From contig NZ_JABXYJ010000004.1 in assembly GCF_013377855.1 (NCBI RefSeq), forward strand, positions 186,001 to 250,000: a stretch of 64,000 nucleotides of DNA, given 5' to 3'. Position numbers and translations under genes: made by a program. Positions 47,421 through 56,360 of the stretch are shown piece after piece. Position 1 is the first letter of the stretch; each line of letters starts with the position of its first letter. Below the pieces are notes generated by a model. It searched no databases. It saw nothing but the letters and a program-made list of their open reading frames with translations, and had not been told where the DNA came from. This DNA comes from Cognatundibacterium oligocarboniphilum. Its GTDB lineage: Bacteria > Pseudomonadota > Gammaproteobacteria > Burkholderiales > Burkholderiaceae_D.

Positions 47421-50400
47421 TTATCCGGCGATCTGATCTGAAGCGGCATCCGGCAGCGGACTGATTTTGTCGCCCGCACTGCGGCGGCCGCGCAGCAGTG
47501 ACCACAGTTTTCCCAGACTGCGATAGATCAGGCGCACGAAAGTCAGCGTCAGCAATGCTTCGATCATCGTCACAACAAAGCCATACGCGGCATTGACGCG
47601 GGTGCTGCGGGCGCGCATTTTTGCCATCATGCGGTCATGGGCAATTTCAATACTGTCGTAGAAGGTCGGCACCACCAGCAGTGTCAGCAGCGTCGAAGTG
47701 ATGGTGCCGCCGATGATAGCAATCGCCAGCGGACGGTAAAATTCACCGCCTTCCCCCAGTCCCAGCGCGACCGGCATCATGCCCGCGATCAGCGCGAAGG
47801 TCGTCATCAGGATCGGCCGCAGGCGGATGCGTCCGGCCTGCATCAGCGCCTCTTCACGGTCCATGCCTTCGGCTTCGTTTTTACGCGCCGCATCCAGCAG
47901 CAGGATCGCATTCTTCGCCACCAGCCCCATCAGCATGATGACGCCGATCAGACTCATCAGGTTGATCGTGCTGCTGGTCACCAGTAACGCCAGCACAACA
48001 CCGATCAGCGACAACGGCAGCGACAGCATGACCGCCAGTGGCGCCGTGAAGGAGCTGAACTGGATCACCAGAATCAGATACATCAGACCGATACCGGACA
48101 CCAGCGCAATCATCATGGCGCCAAACACTTCTTCCTGATCCTGCCCGGAACCGGCGATCGACAGCCCGTAACCTGGCGGGTAATTCATGGATTCCGCCAG
48201 TTTCTTCGCATCGGCAATCACTTCGCCATTGGAGCGACCCTGGGCATTGGCAGAGACGGTGATAGTGCGCTTGCCGTTACTGTGTTCGATACCGGACGGT
48301 CCTTTGCCCATGGTGATCGTGGCGATCTGGTCCAGCGGCACCATCTGATTGGTGCCGGATACCGCGATCGGCAGGCGCTCGATGTTTTCCTTGCTGACTC
48401 TGTCATCCGGATGCAGACGTACTGCCACGTCGCGGGTTTCGCCGGTCGGGTCCACCCAGTCACCGACTTCAATCCCGGCAAACGCGACCCGCAATGCCTG
48501 TGCCGCGTCACTGGAAGAGATGCCCATGGAATTGGCCAGGCCGCGATTCAGCTCGATCTTCAGCTCTTTTTTCGGATCCTGCTGCGACAGGCCGATGTCC
48601 ACCGCGCCGGGTACGTTCTGCAGTTTTTCCATGTAGGCGTTGGTGATCTCCAGCAGCTTGCGCGAATCCGGGCCGGTGAATTCAATCTGCACCGGCTTGT
48701 TGGCGCCATTGTTCAGGTCATCCAGCACGGTATATTCCGCGCCGACTAACGGCTTGATCTTCTCGCGTAATTCCACCGCAATCTCTTTCGCGCTGCGTTT
48801 GCGCTCGGTCCGCTTGCCGATGTCAACGTAAATCCGGCCGCCAGCGGCATTGATATTGCTGTTGGTGTCCTTGGTTTCCGGGATGCTGCGGGCGATGGCC
48901 GCAGCCCGCTCCATTTTCAGCCGCGCATATTCCAGCGAGGAGGACGCCGGTGTGCGAACCTGGATCATCAGATTGCCGGAATCGGCTGCCGGCAGAAAAC
49001 TGGTGCCGCCCCATTTTGCCTGCAGGGCTAACGCAGTGATCAGACTGACCAGTGCGATGGTACCCATCCAGCGGCGATGATGCAGCGCCCACGCAATCAC
49101 CTGGCTGTAACGGTCGGACTGATGGTCGAACCAGTCGTTAAAGCGGGCCAGGATTTTTCCCACGCCTTTTTTCGGCGCGGTATGGTGATCCGGCGGATCA
49201 CCCCAGTAAGCCGACAGCATCGGGTCGAGCGTGAAGGAAATGCCGAGGCTGACCAGCACAGAGCAGGTTACGGTCAGCGCAAACGGACGGAACCATTCTC
49301 CCGGCATGCCCGGCATAAACGCGACCGGAATAAACACTGCGATAATCGAAAATGTGGTGGCAGCGACCGCCAGCCCGATTTCTGCGGTGCCTTCCAGCGC
49401 TGCCGTGCGGCGGTCAGAGCCCATCTGCATGTGGCGGACAATGTTTTCGCGCACCACAATTGCGTCGTCGATCAGCACGCCAATCGCGAGCGACAGACCG
49501 AGCAGGGTCATGAAATTCAAGGTAAAGCCGCACAGCCAGACTGCGATGAACGCTGCGATGACCGAGGTCGGCAGACTCAGCGCGGTAATCATCGTGGAGC
49601 GCCAGGAATTGAGGAAGGCATACACCACGAAGATTGTCAGACCTGCACCCAGCACCAGCGATTCAATCACGTTGTTCAGGCTGTTCTGCGCATCTTTGCC
49701 GCCATCGCGGGTAATTTCGAGTTTGGTGCCGGGATGTTCTTTGTCAAAGTTATCGTTGATTTCCTTGACCATATCCCGCACCTGTTTGGCAACAGTGACT
49801 GTGCTGGCATCGCGTGATTTAGTGATCTGCATGCCGACATTCGGCTTACCGCTGCGGATGCTGAGACCATCGATATCCGCGAAATTATCATCAATCGACG
49901 CGACCTGTGCCAGACGCACAATCTGCTCGCCATTGCGTTTGACCACGACTTTCTGGAATTCTTCCGGCGACTCGATGCGACCGACCAGGCGTATGCTTTC
50001 CTCATCCAGATTGCCGCGTACCTTACCGACCGGCGCATTGGTATTCTGGTTGCGTAATGCGGTCACCACTTCACCGACGGAAACGTTATATTCGCGCAGT
50101 TTTTCCGCATGCAACAGGACAGACAGTTCCCGTTTCAGCGAGCCGTTCACCACTACCGTGGCAACGCCGGGAACAGCGCGGAATTTATCGGCCAGCTTGT
50201 CTTCTGCCAACCGGGAAATTTCAGCGTGTGTCATGCTGCTGGAAGATAAAGCCATGTTCAGAATCGGCTGGGCAGAAGGGTCCCAGCGGTAGATCACCGG
50301 CTCCCGCATTTCGGTCGGCATCTTGTAACGCACATTGGAAACGACATTGCGCACATCATCGCTGGCCTCGATCATGTTCTTTTTAAACACGAACATGATG

Positions 50401-50675
50401 TCGAAACGCGCCACGCCCTCATTGGCGGAGGAGCTCAGTTCTTTCACACCCTGAATGCTCTGCAGCGATTTTTCCAGCCGGTTGATGATGTCGCGCTCCA
50501 CCGTGTCCGGCGAAGCGCCGGGGTAGTTAATCACCAGCGACAGGCCGGGTACCTCGACGTCGGGATTCTGATTGACCCGCAGCTTGCTGAGTGCCAGCAG
50601 ACCCATCGCCATCAATGCAATGATCAGCACAATGGTGGCGATCGGGCGCTTGATACTAAAGTCGGATAAGAACAT
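47421..50675 (-). CDS. RND-family efflux pump inner-membrane permease
   Basis: A 1084-residue transporter of the AcrB/MexB hydrophobe/amphiphile efflux type, which exchanges protons for drugs across the envelope with an adaptor and an outer-membrane channel. Family hallmarks are FLSDFSIKRPIATIVLII at the N-terminus, two large periplasmic loops, and GVLIDDAIVVREN with the paired aspartates of the proton path. The C-terminus is extended by about 40 residues beyond the last helix. The adaptor gene lies two bases upstream. No outer-membrane channel gene is present, so a TolC-like protein encoded elsewhere must be used. Confidence 0.95.
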   Translation of the reverse strand: MFLSDFSIKRPIATIVLIIALMAMGLLALSKLRVNQNPDVEVPGLSLVINYPGASPDTVERDIINRLEKSLQSIQGVKELSSSANEGVARFDIMFVFKKNMIEASDDVRNVVSNVRYKMPTEMREPVIYRWDPSAQPILNMALSSSSMTHAEISRLAEDKLADKFRAVPGVATVVVNGSLKRELSVLLHAEKLREYNVSVGEVVTALRNQNTNAPVGKVRGNLDEESIRLVGRIESPEEFQKVVVKRNGEQIVRLAQVASIDDNFADIDGLSIRSGKPNVGMQITKSRDASTVTVAKQVRDMVKEINDNFDKEHPGTKLEITRDGGKDAQNSLNNVIESLVLGAGLTIFVVYAFLNSWRSTMITALSLPTSVIAAFIAVWLCGFTLNFMTLLGLSLAIGVLIDDAIVVRENIVRHMQMGSDRRTAALEGTAEIGLAVAATTFSIIAVFIPVAFMPGMPGEWFRPFALTVTCSVLVSLGISFTLDPMLSAYWGDPPDHHTAPKKGVGKILARFNDWFDHQSDRYSQVIAWALHHRRWMGTIALVSLITALALQAKWGGTSFLPAADSGNLMIQVRTPASSSLEYARLKMERAAAIARSIPETKDTNSNINAAGGRIYVDIGKRTERKRSAKEIAVELREKIKPLVGAEYTVLDDLNNGANKPVQIEFTGPDSRKLLEITNAYMEKLQNVPGAVDIGLSQQDPKKELKIELNRGLANSMGISSSDAAQALRVAFAGIEVGDWVDPTGETRDVAVRLHPDDRVSKENIERLPIAVSGTNQMVPLDQIATITMGKGPSGIEHSNGKRTITVSANAQGRSNGEVIADAKKLAESMNYPPGYGLSIAGSGQDQEEVFGAMMIALVSGIGLMYLILVIQFSSFTAPLAVMLSLPLSLIGVVLALLVTSSTINLMSLIGVIMLMGLVAKNAILLLDAARKNEAEGMDREEALMQAGRIRLRPILMTTFALIAGMMPVALGLGEGGEFYRPLAIAIIGGTITSTLLTLLVVPTFYDSIEIAHDRMMAKMRARSTRVNAAYGFVVTMIEALLTLTFVRLIYRSLGKLWSLLRGRRSAGDKISPLPDAASDQIAG

Positions 50676-50677
50676 GC

Positions 50678-51907
50678 TCAGTTTCCTCCTGCATCCAGGC
50701 TTTTCGCCGTGTCTGTGGTGCCGGCAGCATTGGCGACCGCCAGTTTGGCGGCAGCCATTTCAATCGCCTGTCCATCCTTGAAACTGGAGTTCGGACTACG
50801 CATCACAATATCGCCTTCGGTCAGGCCGCTGCGGACTTCGTAATTGCCGGTGCGCTGATCGCGTTTGCCGATATTCAGGCTAACCCGTTTCAGGGTTTTT
50901 TCCGTCACGCGCCACGCGTAAGACTGATCGCCGGATTTGACCACGGCGGCTTCCGGCAGGGTCAGCGCATTGACCGTGGTGGATTCGATATTGCCTTCGG
51001 CATACAGCCCGGATACCCGGGGCTGGCTGCTGTCGGCAAAAGCCACCAGCACCTCTACCTGACGTGTGACGTCATTGGCGGCGGGATCAACCCGGGTGAT
51101 CTTGCCGCGGAATTCCTGGTTGCCATAGCCGTTAATCCGGAAGCTGACCGGCTGACCAGTCCTGACCTGCGCGATTTTGTCGGTCGAGACATGACCGGCG
51201 AAACGCATGCTGGCCGGGTCGATCACTTTGACCAGCTCTTTACCGATGGCAGCCGTATCGCCGGCAGATACCTTGCGTTCGCTGACCACGCCGTCAAACG
51301 GCGCACGCACTACGGTGCGCTGCAGTTGCTGGCGGGCAGTGACGGCACGCGCTTTGGCAGCAGATAATTCACTGCGGGCGGCGTTCACTTTGACTTCTGC
51401 ATCGTCCATTGCTTGCAGGGAAGTCATACCAGACGCACGCAGGGTTTTCAGCCGCTGCAGTGCACGGTCAGACTGATCCAGTGCCAGCGCGGCGCTGCGT
51501 GCTGCATCGTCTGCCGAATTGAGGTTGTCGCGGATCGCGGTTTCGTCCAGCCGCACCAGCACGTCGCCTTTTTTGACCGCATCGCCATTTTCCTTCAACA
51601 CCTGCAGCACAATGGTGGAGACTTCGGCACGCAGGTCGGCCTTGCGTTCCGGCTGGATCGAGCCGGTAATGACCGGGCCGGATGCCAGTGCATTGCTCTC
51701 GACCTTCAGCACGTCTTCAGGCGCAATCAGCAGCTTGACCGGCGCAGCTGCCTTCGCGTCTGTTGCCGCTGGTTTGGCACTGCTGGCCGATGCGCTCGCA
51801 GAGGTACTGGCGCTGCTGGCTTGTTGATTCTTATCGTTATCTTTGCTGCAGGCCGTGATCGCAAAGACCGAGACGATAGCGAGGGCCAGATATTTTTGAG
51901 TGAGCAT
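50678..51907 (-). CDS. RND efflux periplasmic adaptor lipoprotein
   Basis: A 409-residue membrane fusion protein. The lipobox is AITAC (C20), followed by a Ser/Ala-rich linker. Then come the barrel-sandwich hybrid (EVSTIVLQVLKENGDAVKKG), a helical hairpin (about 145-200), the second lipoyl half (RTVVRAPFDGVVSERKV) and the beta-barrel domain. It links the permease to an outer-membrane channel. The start at 51907 is chosen by the lipobox; the frame runs to 52141 but that part lacks protein character. Only two bases separate it from the permease gene. No regulator gene is adjacent. Confidence 0.93.
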   Translation of the reverse strand: MLTQKYLALAIVSVFAITACSKDNDKNQQASSASTSASASASSAKPAATDAKAAAPVKLLIAPEDVLKVESNALASGPVITGSIQPERKADLRAEVSTIVLQVLKENGDAVKKGDVLVRLDETAIRDNLNSADDAARSAALALDQSDRALQRLKTLRASGMTSLQAMDDAEVKVNAARSELSAAKARAVTARQQLQRTVVRAPFDGVVSERKVSAGDTAAIGKELVKVIDPASMRFAGHVSTDKIAQVRTGQPVSFRINGYGNQEFRGKITRVDPAANDVTRQVEVLVAFADSSQPRVSGLYAEGNIESTTVNALTLPEAAVVKSGDQSYAWRVTEKTLKRVSLNIGKRDQRTGNYEVRSGLTEGDIVMRSPNSSFKDGQAIEMAAAKLAVANAAGTTDTAKSLDAGGN

Positions 51908-52173
51908 AATAGGTCTCTTGCACTGGTGAAATAAAGGGGGGCGACAGGGATGTTGCAGTATTCCTAAATCGTGCAACTGAGACAAGTGATAAGGATTTAA
52001 GTTGCAGTTTTGGTAGGATGAAATGCGTATTTCGGGGAACGAAACGCAGCAGGCTGAATTAATCAGCCTGGAAATAATGCCAATATTATAATTTATTTTA
52101 TCAGAACTCCGCCAGTCCAATCCGTGCTCTGACATTGCCATCTATGGCAGCAAGCGGCGGGTATTACTGTGCG

Positions 52174-52665
52174 TCAGGCGTGTTCCTGCAGGCTGGCCAG
52201 CAGACCGTCAGCAGCGTCTTCGATGTAGTCCAGCACGGTATCAAAACCACGGGGGCCACCATAGTAAGGATCAGGAATTTCTTCTGCGACTGGATTGCGT
52301 GCATAGTGCATGAACAAGTGCAATTTATGTCGATAAGCGGCCGGGCAGGCGGCTTCCAGCAGTTGCAGATTATTTTTGTCCATTGCCAGCACCAGATCAA
52401 ACCGGATAAAGTCTTCCGCCCTGACCTGACGCGCTCTTTGCGATGACAGATCAAAACCGCGTTTAATCGCAAACACATGCGAGCGCGCATCCGGAGCTTC
52501 GCCCACATGGTAGGCATGGGTACCGGCAGAATCAATCACCAGCTGATCCAGCAGGCCGGCCGCTTTTGCTTTCGCACGAAACACCCCCTCTGCGGTAGGA
52601 GAGCGGCAGATATTTCCCATACACACAAATAGGATAGAGCTGACTTTGGGACTGCGTATCGTCAT
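52174..52665 (-). CDS. Low-molecular-weight protein-tyrosine phosphatase
   Basis: A 163-residue cytoplasmic phosphatase. The P-loop is FVCMGNICRSPTAEG with nucleophile C15 and R21, and the general acid lies in IPDPYYGG. Length is normal. The start at 52665 is selected because the P-loop must be near the N-terminus; the frame continues upstream to 52770 without family similarity. Relatives either dephosphorylate tyrosine kinases of capsule systems or have housekeeping roles; no polysaccharide genes are nearby, so a housekeeping role is more likely. Confidence 0.9.
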   Translation of the reverse strand: MTIRSPKVSSILFVCMGNICRSPTAEGVFRAKAKAAGLLDQLVIDSAGTHAYHVGEAPDARSHVFAIKRGFDLSSQRARQVRAEDFIRFDLVLAMDKNNLQLLEAACPAAYRHKLHLFMHYARNPVAEEIPDPYYGGPRGFDTVLDYIEDAADGLLASLQEHA

Positions 52666-52930
52666 TGCGGGGAGTAAATAAAGCGGAAACCAGAGTCGCG
52701 ATGTTAGCACCGATGTATAGCCATAAACCTGATCAGCACGGTTTGTAAATGTCAAACATGTATAAATCAAATTCAGCGGATTGAACTACCGGTAGCATGC
52801 CATGCAACACTGCAGCTGCGCCCTGGTGGGTTGACTTCGCCGTATTCGACACGGTAAAAAACGAAAGAACAACAATTTCTCTTATTTACATTTACTCACA
52901 CATTTCGTGTCAACAGAATGCAGAATCACC

Positions 52931-53000
52931 GCGTTCTTGGCTCACGTAGACTGACTACGCAAGGCAAGCAAAATTAACTTACTCAAGAACAGGACTCATC
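52931..53000 (+). promoter_or_regulatory. Structured leader, copy 1
   Basis: A 70-base stretch directly before the ATG of the first Ala/Lys-rich gene, nearly repeated before the second gene (53548-53617, about eight differences). It can form the hairpin CGTAG-ACTGA-CTACG, and GTTCTTG near its start can pair with CAAGAAC beside the AGGA ribosome binding site. Confidence 0.6.
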
Positions 53001-53270
53001 ATGAAAACGATTATCTCCGCTATCATCGCCACGACATTTGCTATGGGTACAGCTTTTGCTCAGACACCTGCTGCACAGTCTGCACCAGCTGCTCCGGCAG
53101 CAACCGCCGCCAAAGTGGCTGCACCGGCCACAGCAGCACCTGCTGCCGCAGCCGACACCAAGGCAGCGACACCAGCACCAGCGAAAAAAGCAAAACATAA
53201 AAAACACGCTAAAAAAGCAGCCAGCGCTGAGGCAAGCAGCGATGCAGCAAAAGCAGCACCTGCAAAATAA
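53001..53270 (+). CDS. Small secreted Ala/Lys-rich protein, acid-shock (Asr)-like, copy 1
   Basis: An 89-residue protein with a clean signal peptide (MKTIISAIIATTFAMGTAFA, cleaved before QTPA). The mature part is disordered: Ala/Pro/Thr-rich, then a basic KKAKHKKHAKKAA cluster. Composition and layout recall the periplasmic acid-shock protein Asr of enterobacteria, which buffers or chaperones at low pH, but this is likeness of composition only. The first 23 residues are identical to those of the neighbouring 117-residue gene, so the two arose by duplication. It has its own terminator. Confidence 0.75.
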   Translation: MKTIISAIIATTFAMGTAFAQTPAAQSAPAAPAATAAKVAAPATAAPAAAADTKAATPAPAKKAKHKKHAKKAASAEASSDAAKAAPAK

Positions 53271-53306
53271 GCGTATTTTTATCAGAGAAGTTACTGACTT
53301 CCGGAA

Positions 53307-53340
53307 AACGGCACCGTCGAGAGACTGGTGTCGTTTTTTT
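53307..53340 (+). terminator. Terminator after copy 1 gene
   Basis: CGGCACC (53309-53315) and GGTGTCG (53327-53333) with one G-T pair, flanked by AA and a run of seven T residues. Confidence 0.88.
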
Positions 53341-53547
53341 ATGTCGTCTTTCCGGCCGGCACGGCATTACCGGAATATCTGTCCGGCAGCAGATGAATGA
53401 GGCCGCACTGCGCTCATGAGCGTGCGGTTTGCAAAGAACGGCGCCTCAATCCGGTTGACATCAAAACACATCAACCTGATCGTATAGAACAAATCTCCTA
53501 AACCGGGAATTTTTAAAAAAACTGCGTCAACACAAACCTGCTGCATC

Positions 53548-53617
53548 GCGTTCTTGGCTTACGTAGACTGGCTACGCAACGTAAGCAAAATCAACTCACG
53601 AAAGAACAGGACTCATC
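53548..53617 (+). promoter_or_regulatory. Structured leader, copy 2
   Basis: Second copy of the 70-base leader, 617 bases after the first. Here the hairpin reads CGTAG-ACTGG-CTACG, an additional GCTTACG/CGTAAGC pairing is possible, and GTTCTT/AAGAAC is kept beside the ribosome binding site. Nothing else was recognised in the 277 bases between the previous terminator-bearing tail and this leader. Confidence 0.6.
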
Positions 53618-53971
53618 ATGAAAACGATTATCTCCGCTATCATCGCAACGACATTCGCTATGGGTACAGCGTTCGCCCAGACACCAGCAACAACCACTAC
53701 AACTGCGGTAACAGCCACAGCGCCAACTGCCGAAGTGAAAGCAGCCGCTGCTTCTGCTGCAGCCAGCACCGAACATAAAATGCATCAGCACCATGCCGCG
53801 ATGCATGCTAAAAAAGAGGCTGCAGAACAAAAAGCTGAAGCGAAAACAGAAGCGAAAACAGAAGTAAAAACTGATGTGAAAGCGGAAGCAAAAACAGCAG
53901 TCAAGGCAGGCGTAAAAGCAGAAACCAAGACCGATGCAAAAGCAGATGCCAAAGCAACACCAGCGAAATAA
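53618..53971 (+). CDS. Small secreted Ala/Lys/Glu-rich repeat protein, Asr-like, copy 2
   Basis: A 117-residue paralogue of the preceding gene. The signal peptide is identical, but the mature part differs: a Thr/Ala-rich stretch, a His/Met segment (HKMHQHHAAMHAKK) that could bind metal, then about ten four-residue repeats of the type AKTE. The charge is mixed rather than strongly basic, and the repeats could form a single long helix. Probably periplasmic. Function unknown; duplication followed by tail divergence is seen directly. Confidence 0.75.
   Translation: MKTIISAIIATTFAMGTAFAQTPATTTTTAVTATAPTAEVKAAAASAAASTEHKMHQHHAAMHAKKEAAEQKAEAKTEAKTEVKTDVKAEAKTAVKAGVKAETKTDAKADAKATPAK
53830..53956 (+). 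repeat. 12-bp tandem coding repeats
   Basis: Imperfect 12-base units such as GAAGCGAAAACA encode the repeated tetrapeptide (A/V)K(A/T)(E/D). Units have drifted, but the period is constant, so copy number may vary between strains. Confidence 0.65.
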
Positions 53972-54019
53972 TCACTGATCATTTCCCAGTCGTCTGTTTC
54001 ACTCGCGGAACAGGCAAAA

Positions 54020-54051
54020 AAACCGGCATCACAGATGGCGCCGGTTTTTTT
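54020..54051. terminator. Bidirectional terminator
   Basis: AAACCGGC (54020-54027) pairs with GCCGGTTT (54039-54046), with T-runs leaving on both strands. It ends the copy 2 gene on the plus strand and lies five bases after the stop of a small minus-strand ORF. Confidence 0.88.
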
Positions 54052-54055
54052 ATTT

Positions 54056-54253
54056 TTACAGTACAGCCCAGAAGCGCTGCATGCACTTCAGCACTTCTTC
54101 ATCAATCAGGTTTTCATTTTTTTGACAATTTCGGAGTGATTTCTTTGTTCTCATTGCGTTGACAGCAATTTTGACCGGCGGCAGCCACTCGCCGGTTTTT
54201 GGACGGAAATATCCATTGGCGGGATTCCAGAAGCGAAAAGGTAACCTGGGCAG
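54056..54253 (-). CDS. Possible small gene or 5'-truncated remnant, up to 65 codons
   Basis: An open frame on the minus strand bounded by TGA at 54254-54256 and TAA at 54056-54058. The product reads naturally: FWNPANGYFRPKTGEWLPP, then KIAVNAMRTKKSLRN, and the acidic-amphipathic tail LIDEEVLKCMQRFWAVL. No ATG occurs before codon 34, so either CTG at 54253, another unusual start, or the internal ATG (giving 32 residues) is used, or the 5' end is lost. The stop lies directly before a terminator that works in this direction, which favours a real transcript end. No family recognised. Confidence 0.4.
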   Translation of the reverse strand: MPRLPFRFWNPANGYFRPKTGEWLPPVKIAVNAMRTKKSLRNCQKNENLIDEEVLKCMQRFWAVL

Positions 54254-54392
54254 TCAGATGAGCAGGCAGGCTAAAATTTTTTCACTATAAGAAATCCATC
54301 ATCGTTATCAGTTTCCAATCTTCAAACACACGAACCGATTCGGAATTTTTTATAACATTCTAGTTTATTCCTGCGACGGACTATGCGATATT

Positions 54393-54962
54393 TTATTTGT
54401 GTTTCCGCATGTAAATCACCCGCGGGCAGGGATTGGCGGCAGACATTTGCGGGCACCAGAACGATACCGTCACAGACCATTGGCGACAAGAAATTTCCAT
54501 CAGATCTGGGCGGTCGCCCATACCCAGATTGCAGGTGGATTCCAAAGCGCGGTCTATGCTGTTTCCCTGAAAAAATCCGTAGCCGCTGATTTTGCGCAGT
54601 GCATCGGCGGCTTTGTCCGGTGCAACACTGCCTGGGCGTATGATCAGGTCGCGTTCTTTCAGCGCAACGCTGGTTTCTGTCTCGGCGGCATCGCAACTCC
54701 AATGACGACCGTCCCGCCCGCACTGCGCCACGTAGTACAACGGCTTGCCTTGCAATTGTGCGTGCGGACGGCATCGGACATCTGCAAAATGTGCCTGCCC
54801 ATTGTTTTCAAATGCTTGCGCATCAATCACCGCTGCAGCCAGTCCATAGCGATCACCGCATACCATTTGTTCGATTTGTAAACGTTCCTGACGCGACAGT
54901 TTTGCCGGGTAAGTGGTTTCTGTCTGCGCCCGTACCGTTCCGTACAGCAGTGCAGCGCACAT
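54393..54962 (-). CDS. Hypothetical secreted protein with a shortened signal peptide
   Basis: About 189 residues, not recognised. After a hydrophobic start (MCAALLYGTVRAQ) the protein has eight or so cysteines (for example MVCGDRY, VRCRPH, AQCGRDGRHWSC, STCNLG, ISCRQW), suggesting disulfides and periplasmic location. The hydrophobic segment is too short for a normal signal peptide from the ATG at 54962, but the frame continues upstream as ADFLFSAAL to a TGA at 54990-54992, just two codons after another ATG at 54998. The gene may thus carry a nonsense mutation in codon 3, or start at a non-ATG codon. Confidence 0.55.
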   Translation of the reverse strand: MCAALLYGTVRAQTETTYPAKLSRQERLQIEQMVCGDRYGLAAAVIDAQAFENNGQAHFADVRCRPHAQLQGKPLYYVAQCGRDGRHWSCDAAETETSVALKERDLIIRPGSVAPDKAADALRKISGYGFFQGNSIDRALESTCNLGMGDRPDLMEISCRQWSVTVSFWCPQMSAANPCPRVIYMRKHK

Positions 54963-55207
54963 CAGTGCCGCAGAAAAGAGAAAATCAGCTCAGTGCATTA
55001 TCAGTCGCCGCTAAGCCGGTGCAGAGTCAAACACAGGTGAGTGATTGTAAAACCAATCATGCCGTCGTGAACATGATGTGGGTGAAAAGAAAGAAGGGGA
55101 GAGGCAGCAGGTCGTCTGGTGACGCGCAGGCTGCATCCGGTATCAGAAAAACGCAACACGGCACCGGATGTTGCATGGCAAGAACAGCGACGCAACAGCA
55201 TCGTGGA

Positions 55208-55233
55208 CAGCCACTGACCAGCGTCAGTGGCTG
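55208..55233. terminator. Hairpin after DUF3297 gene
   Basis: CAGCCACTGA (55208-55217) and TCAGTGGCTG (55224-55233) form a perfect ten-base stem with a six-base loop. No T-run follows on the minus strand. The remaining bases between 54999 and 55207 show no gene. Confidence 0.45.
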
Positions 55234-55241
55234 AACGCAGA

Positions 55242-55490
55242 TCAGCGGTAAAACGCCTCGACCACGCCTTTGACCTTGATCATCATCGGATTACCTTTGC
55301 GGTCGCGGGTCTTGCCGGCCTGCACGCTGATCCAGCCCTCGCTGATGCAATATTCCTCAACGTCGGTGCGTTCTTTGCCGTTGATTTTGATCCCGATATC
55401 GTGCTGAAATACCTCAGCATTGTAAAAGGGGCTGCGCGGATCGATGGACAAACGATCCGGTAATGGGGGGAGTTGTGATGTCGTATTCAT
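55242..55490 (-). CDS. DUF3297 family protein
   Basis: An 82-residue soluble protein matching the conserved bacterial family of unknown function by its N-terminal LPPLPDRLSIDPRSPFYN, the central VEEYCISEGWI and the C-terminal GKTRDRKGNPMMIKVKG. The whole length is family domain. It has no signal peptide. The next gene upstream on the same strand is the DTW-domain enzyme, 59 bases away, so co-transcription is possible. Role unknown. Confidence 0.85.
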   Translation of the reverse strand: MNTTSQLPPLPDRLSIDPRSPFYNAEVFQHDIGIKINGKERTDVEEYCISEGWISVQAGKTRDRKGNPMMIKVKGVVEAFYR

Positions 55491-55549
55491 GGGGCAGGAT
55501 TATCCATCAGATAGCCGCCGGGTTCAATGGCTGAATCGGCTAACTGGAA

Positions 55550-56353
55550 TCACCGTGTGGCAGCTTGCGCCATCAGTGTCCGCAGACGCTGGTGTGCCGC
55601 ATCTTCATGGTCAATTTTCCATTGCTGTTTGGCGTACAGATAATGTCCGGTAAACACATCCAGATAGGCTTCCAGCGTCTGCGCCGCCAGCGTTTCGCCC
55701 GCCAGCGCCAGGCACAGCGCGGCCACTTCCGAGGTACACAGATGATCGTCGCGGCGCGAACGGCGTAGCTGATAACGTGACACTTGCTCCGGTTCCAGAC
55801 TCAATACCGGAAACGGTAACAGGTAAGGGCTTTTTTTAAAAATCTTCCGAGCTTCCGACCAGGTGGCATCGAGCAGGATGAACAGCGGACGCTTTGCTAT
55901 ATTGGGTATCGCTAAGGCCGTATCGCTGTCCGCATTGGAGACAGCCGCCGGTACCGCAGGCAGCAATTGCGTAATCACCCGTTCCGGCGCGACAAACTCG
56001 CCCGGAAACACGACGTAAGGCTGCCATTGCGGGTCCGCCAACAGCGTCAGCAAAGCCGGATCGGTTTCCGTGCGCGCCCAGCCAAAAGCCATCGTATCCG
56101 GTACCACATCGGCGATCAGCCAGCCGGTATTACTTGGTTTTAAAGTTTCATGTTCTGCCATCAGCAGACAAAAACCGGCGTGCGTCGGCACCACGGTGCG
56201 CAGATGACACAGGCAATGACTGAGAATCAGACGGCAGCCGCCACAACGCTCGCCATGCGGGCCGCCACGCGCCAGAAACGGCCGTGTACTGCGCGCCAGC
56301 CGGGCGGTACGCAAACGGGAGACAGCATGAGGAGAATGTGCAGCAGATGACAT
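55550..56353 (-). CDS. DTW-domain tRNA-uridine aminocarboxypropyltransferase
   Basis: A 267-residue enzyme of the TapT/YfiP family that transfers the aminocarboxypropyl group of S-adenosylmethionine to uridine in tRNA (acp3U). The signature DATWSEARK contains the DxTW motif; an N-terminal cysteine cluster (CGGC ... HCLC) probably binds zinc, and LCTSEVAA is another family block. ATG 56353 is preferred to the upstream TTG at 56386. Three tandem 8-base repeats lie just before it and no good ribosome binding site was seen. Confidence 0.88.
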   Translation of the reverse strand: MSSAAHSPHAVSRLRTARLARSTRPFLARGGPHGERCGGCRLILSHCLCHLRTVVPTHAGFCLLMAEHETLKPSNTGWLIADVVPDTMAFGWARTETDPALLTLLADPQWQPYVVFPGEFVAPERVITQLLPAVPAAVSNADSDTALAIPNIAKRPLFILLDATWSEARKIFKKSPYLLPFPVLSLEPEQVSRYQLRRSRRDDHLCTSEVAALCLALAGETLAAQTLEAYLDVFTGHYLYAKQQWKIDHEDAAHQRLRTLMAQAATR

Positions 56354-56360
56354 CACAAAA

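Noticed and set aside
53830-53956. CRISPR-like array
   Set aside because: The short regular repeats are coding 12-mers without spacers; no cas genes are present.
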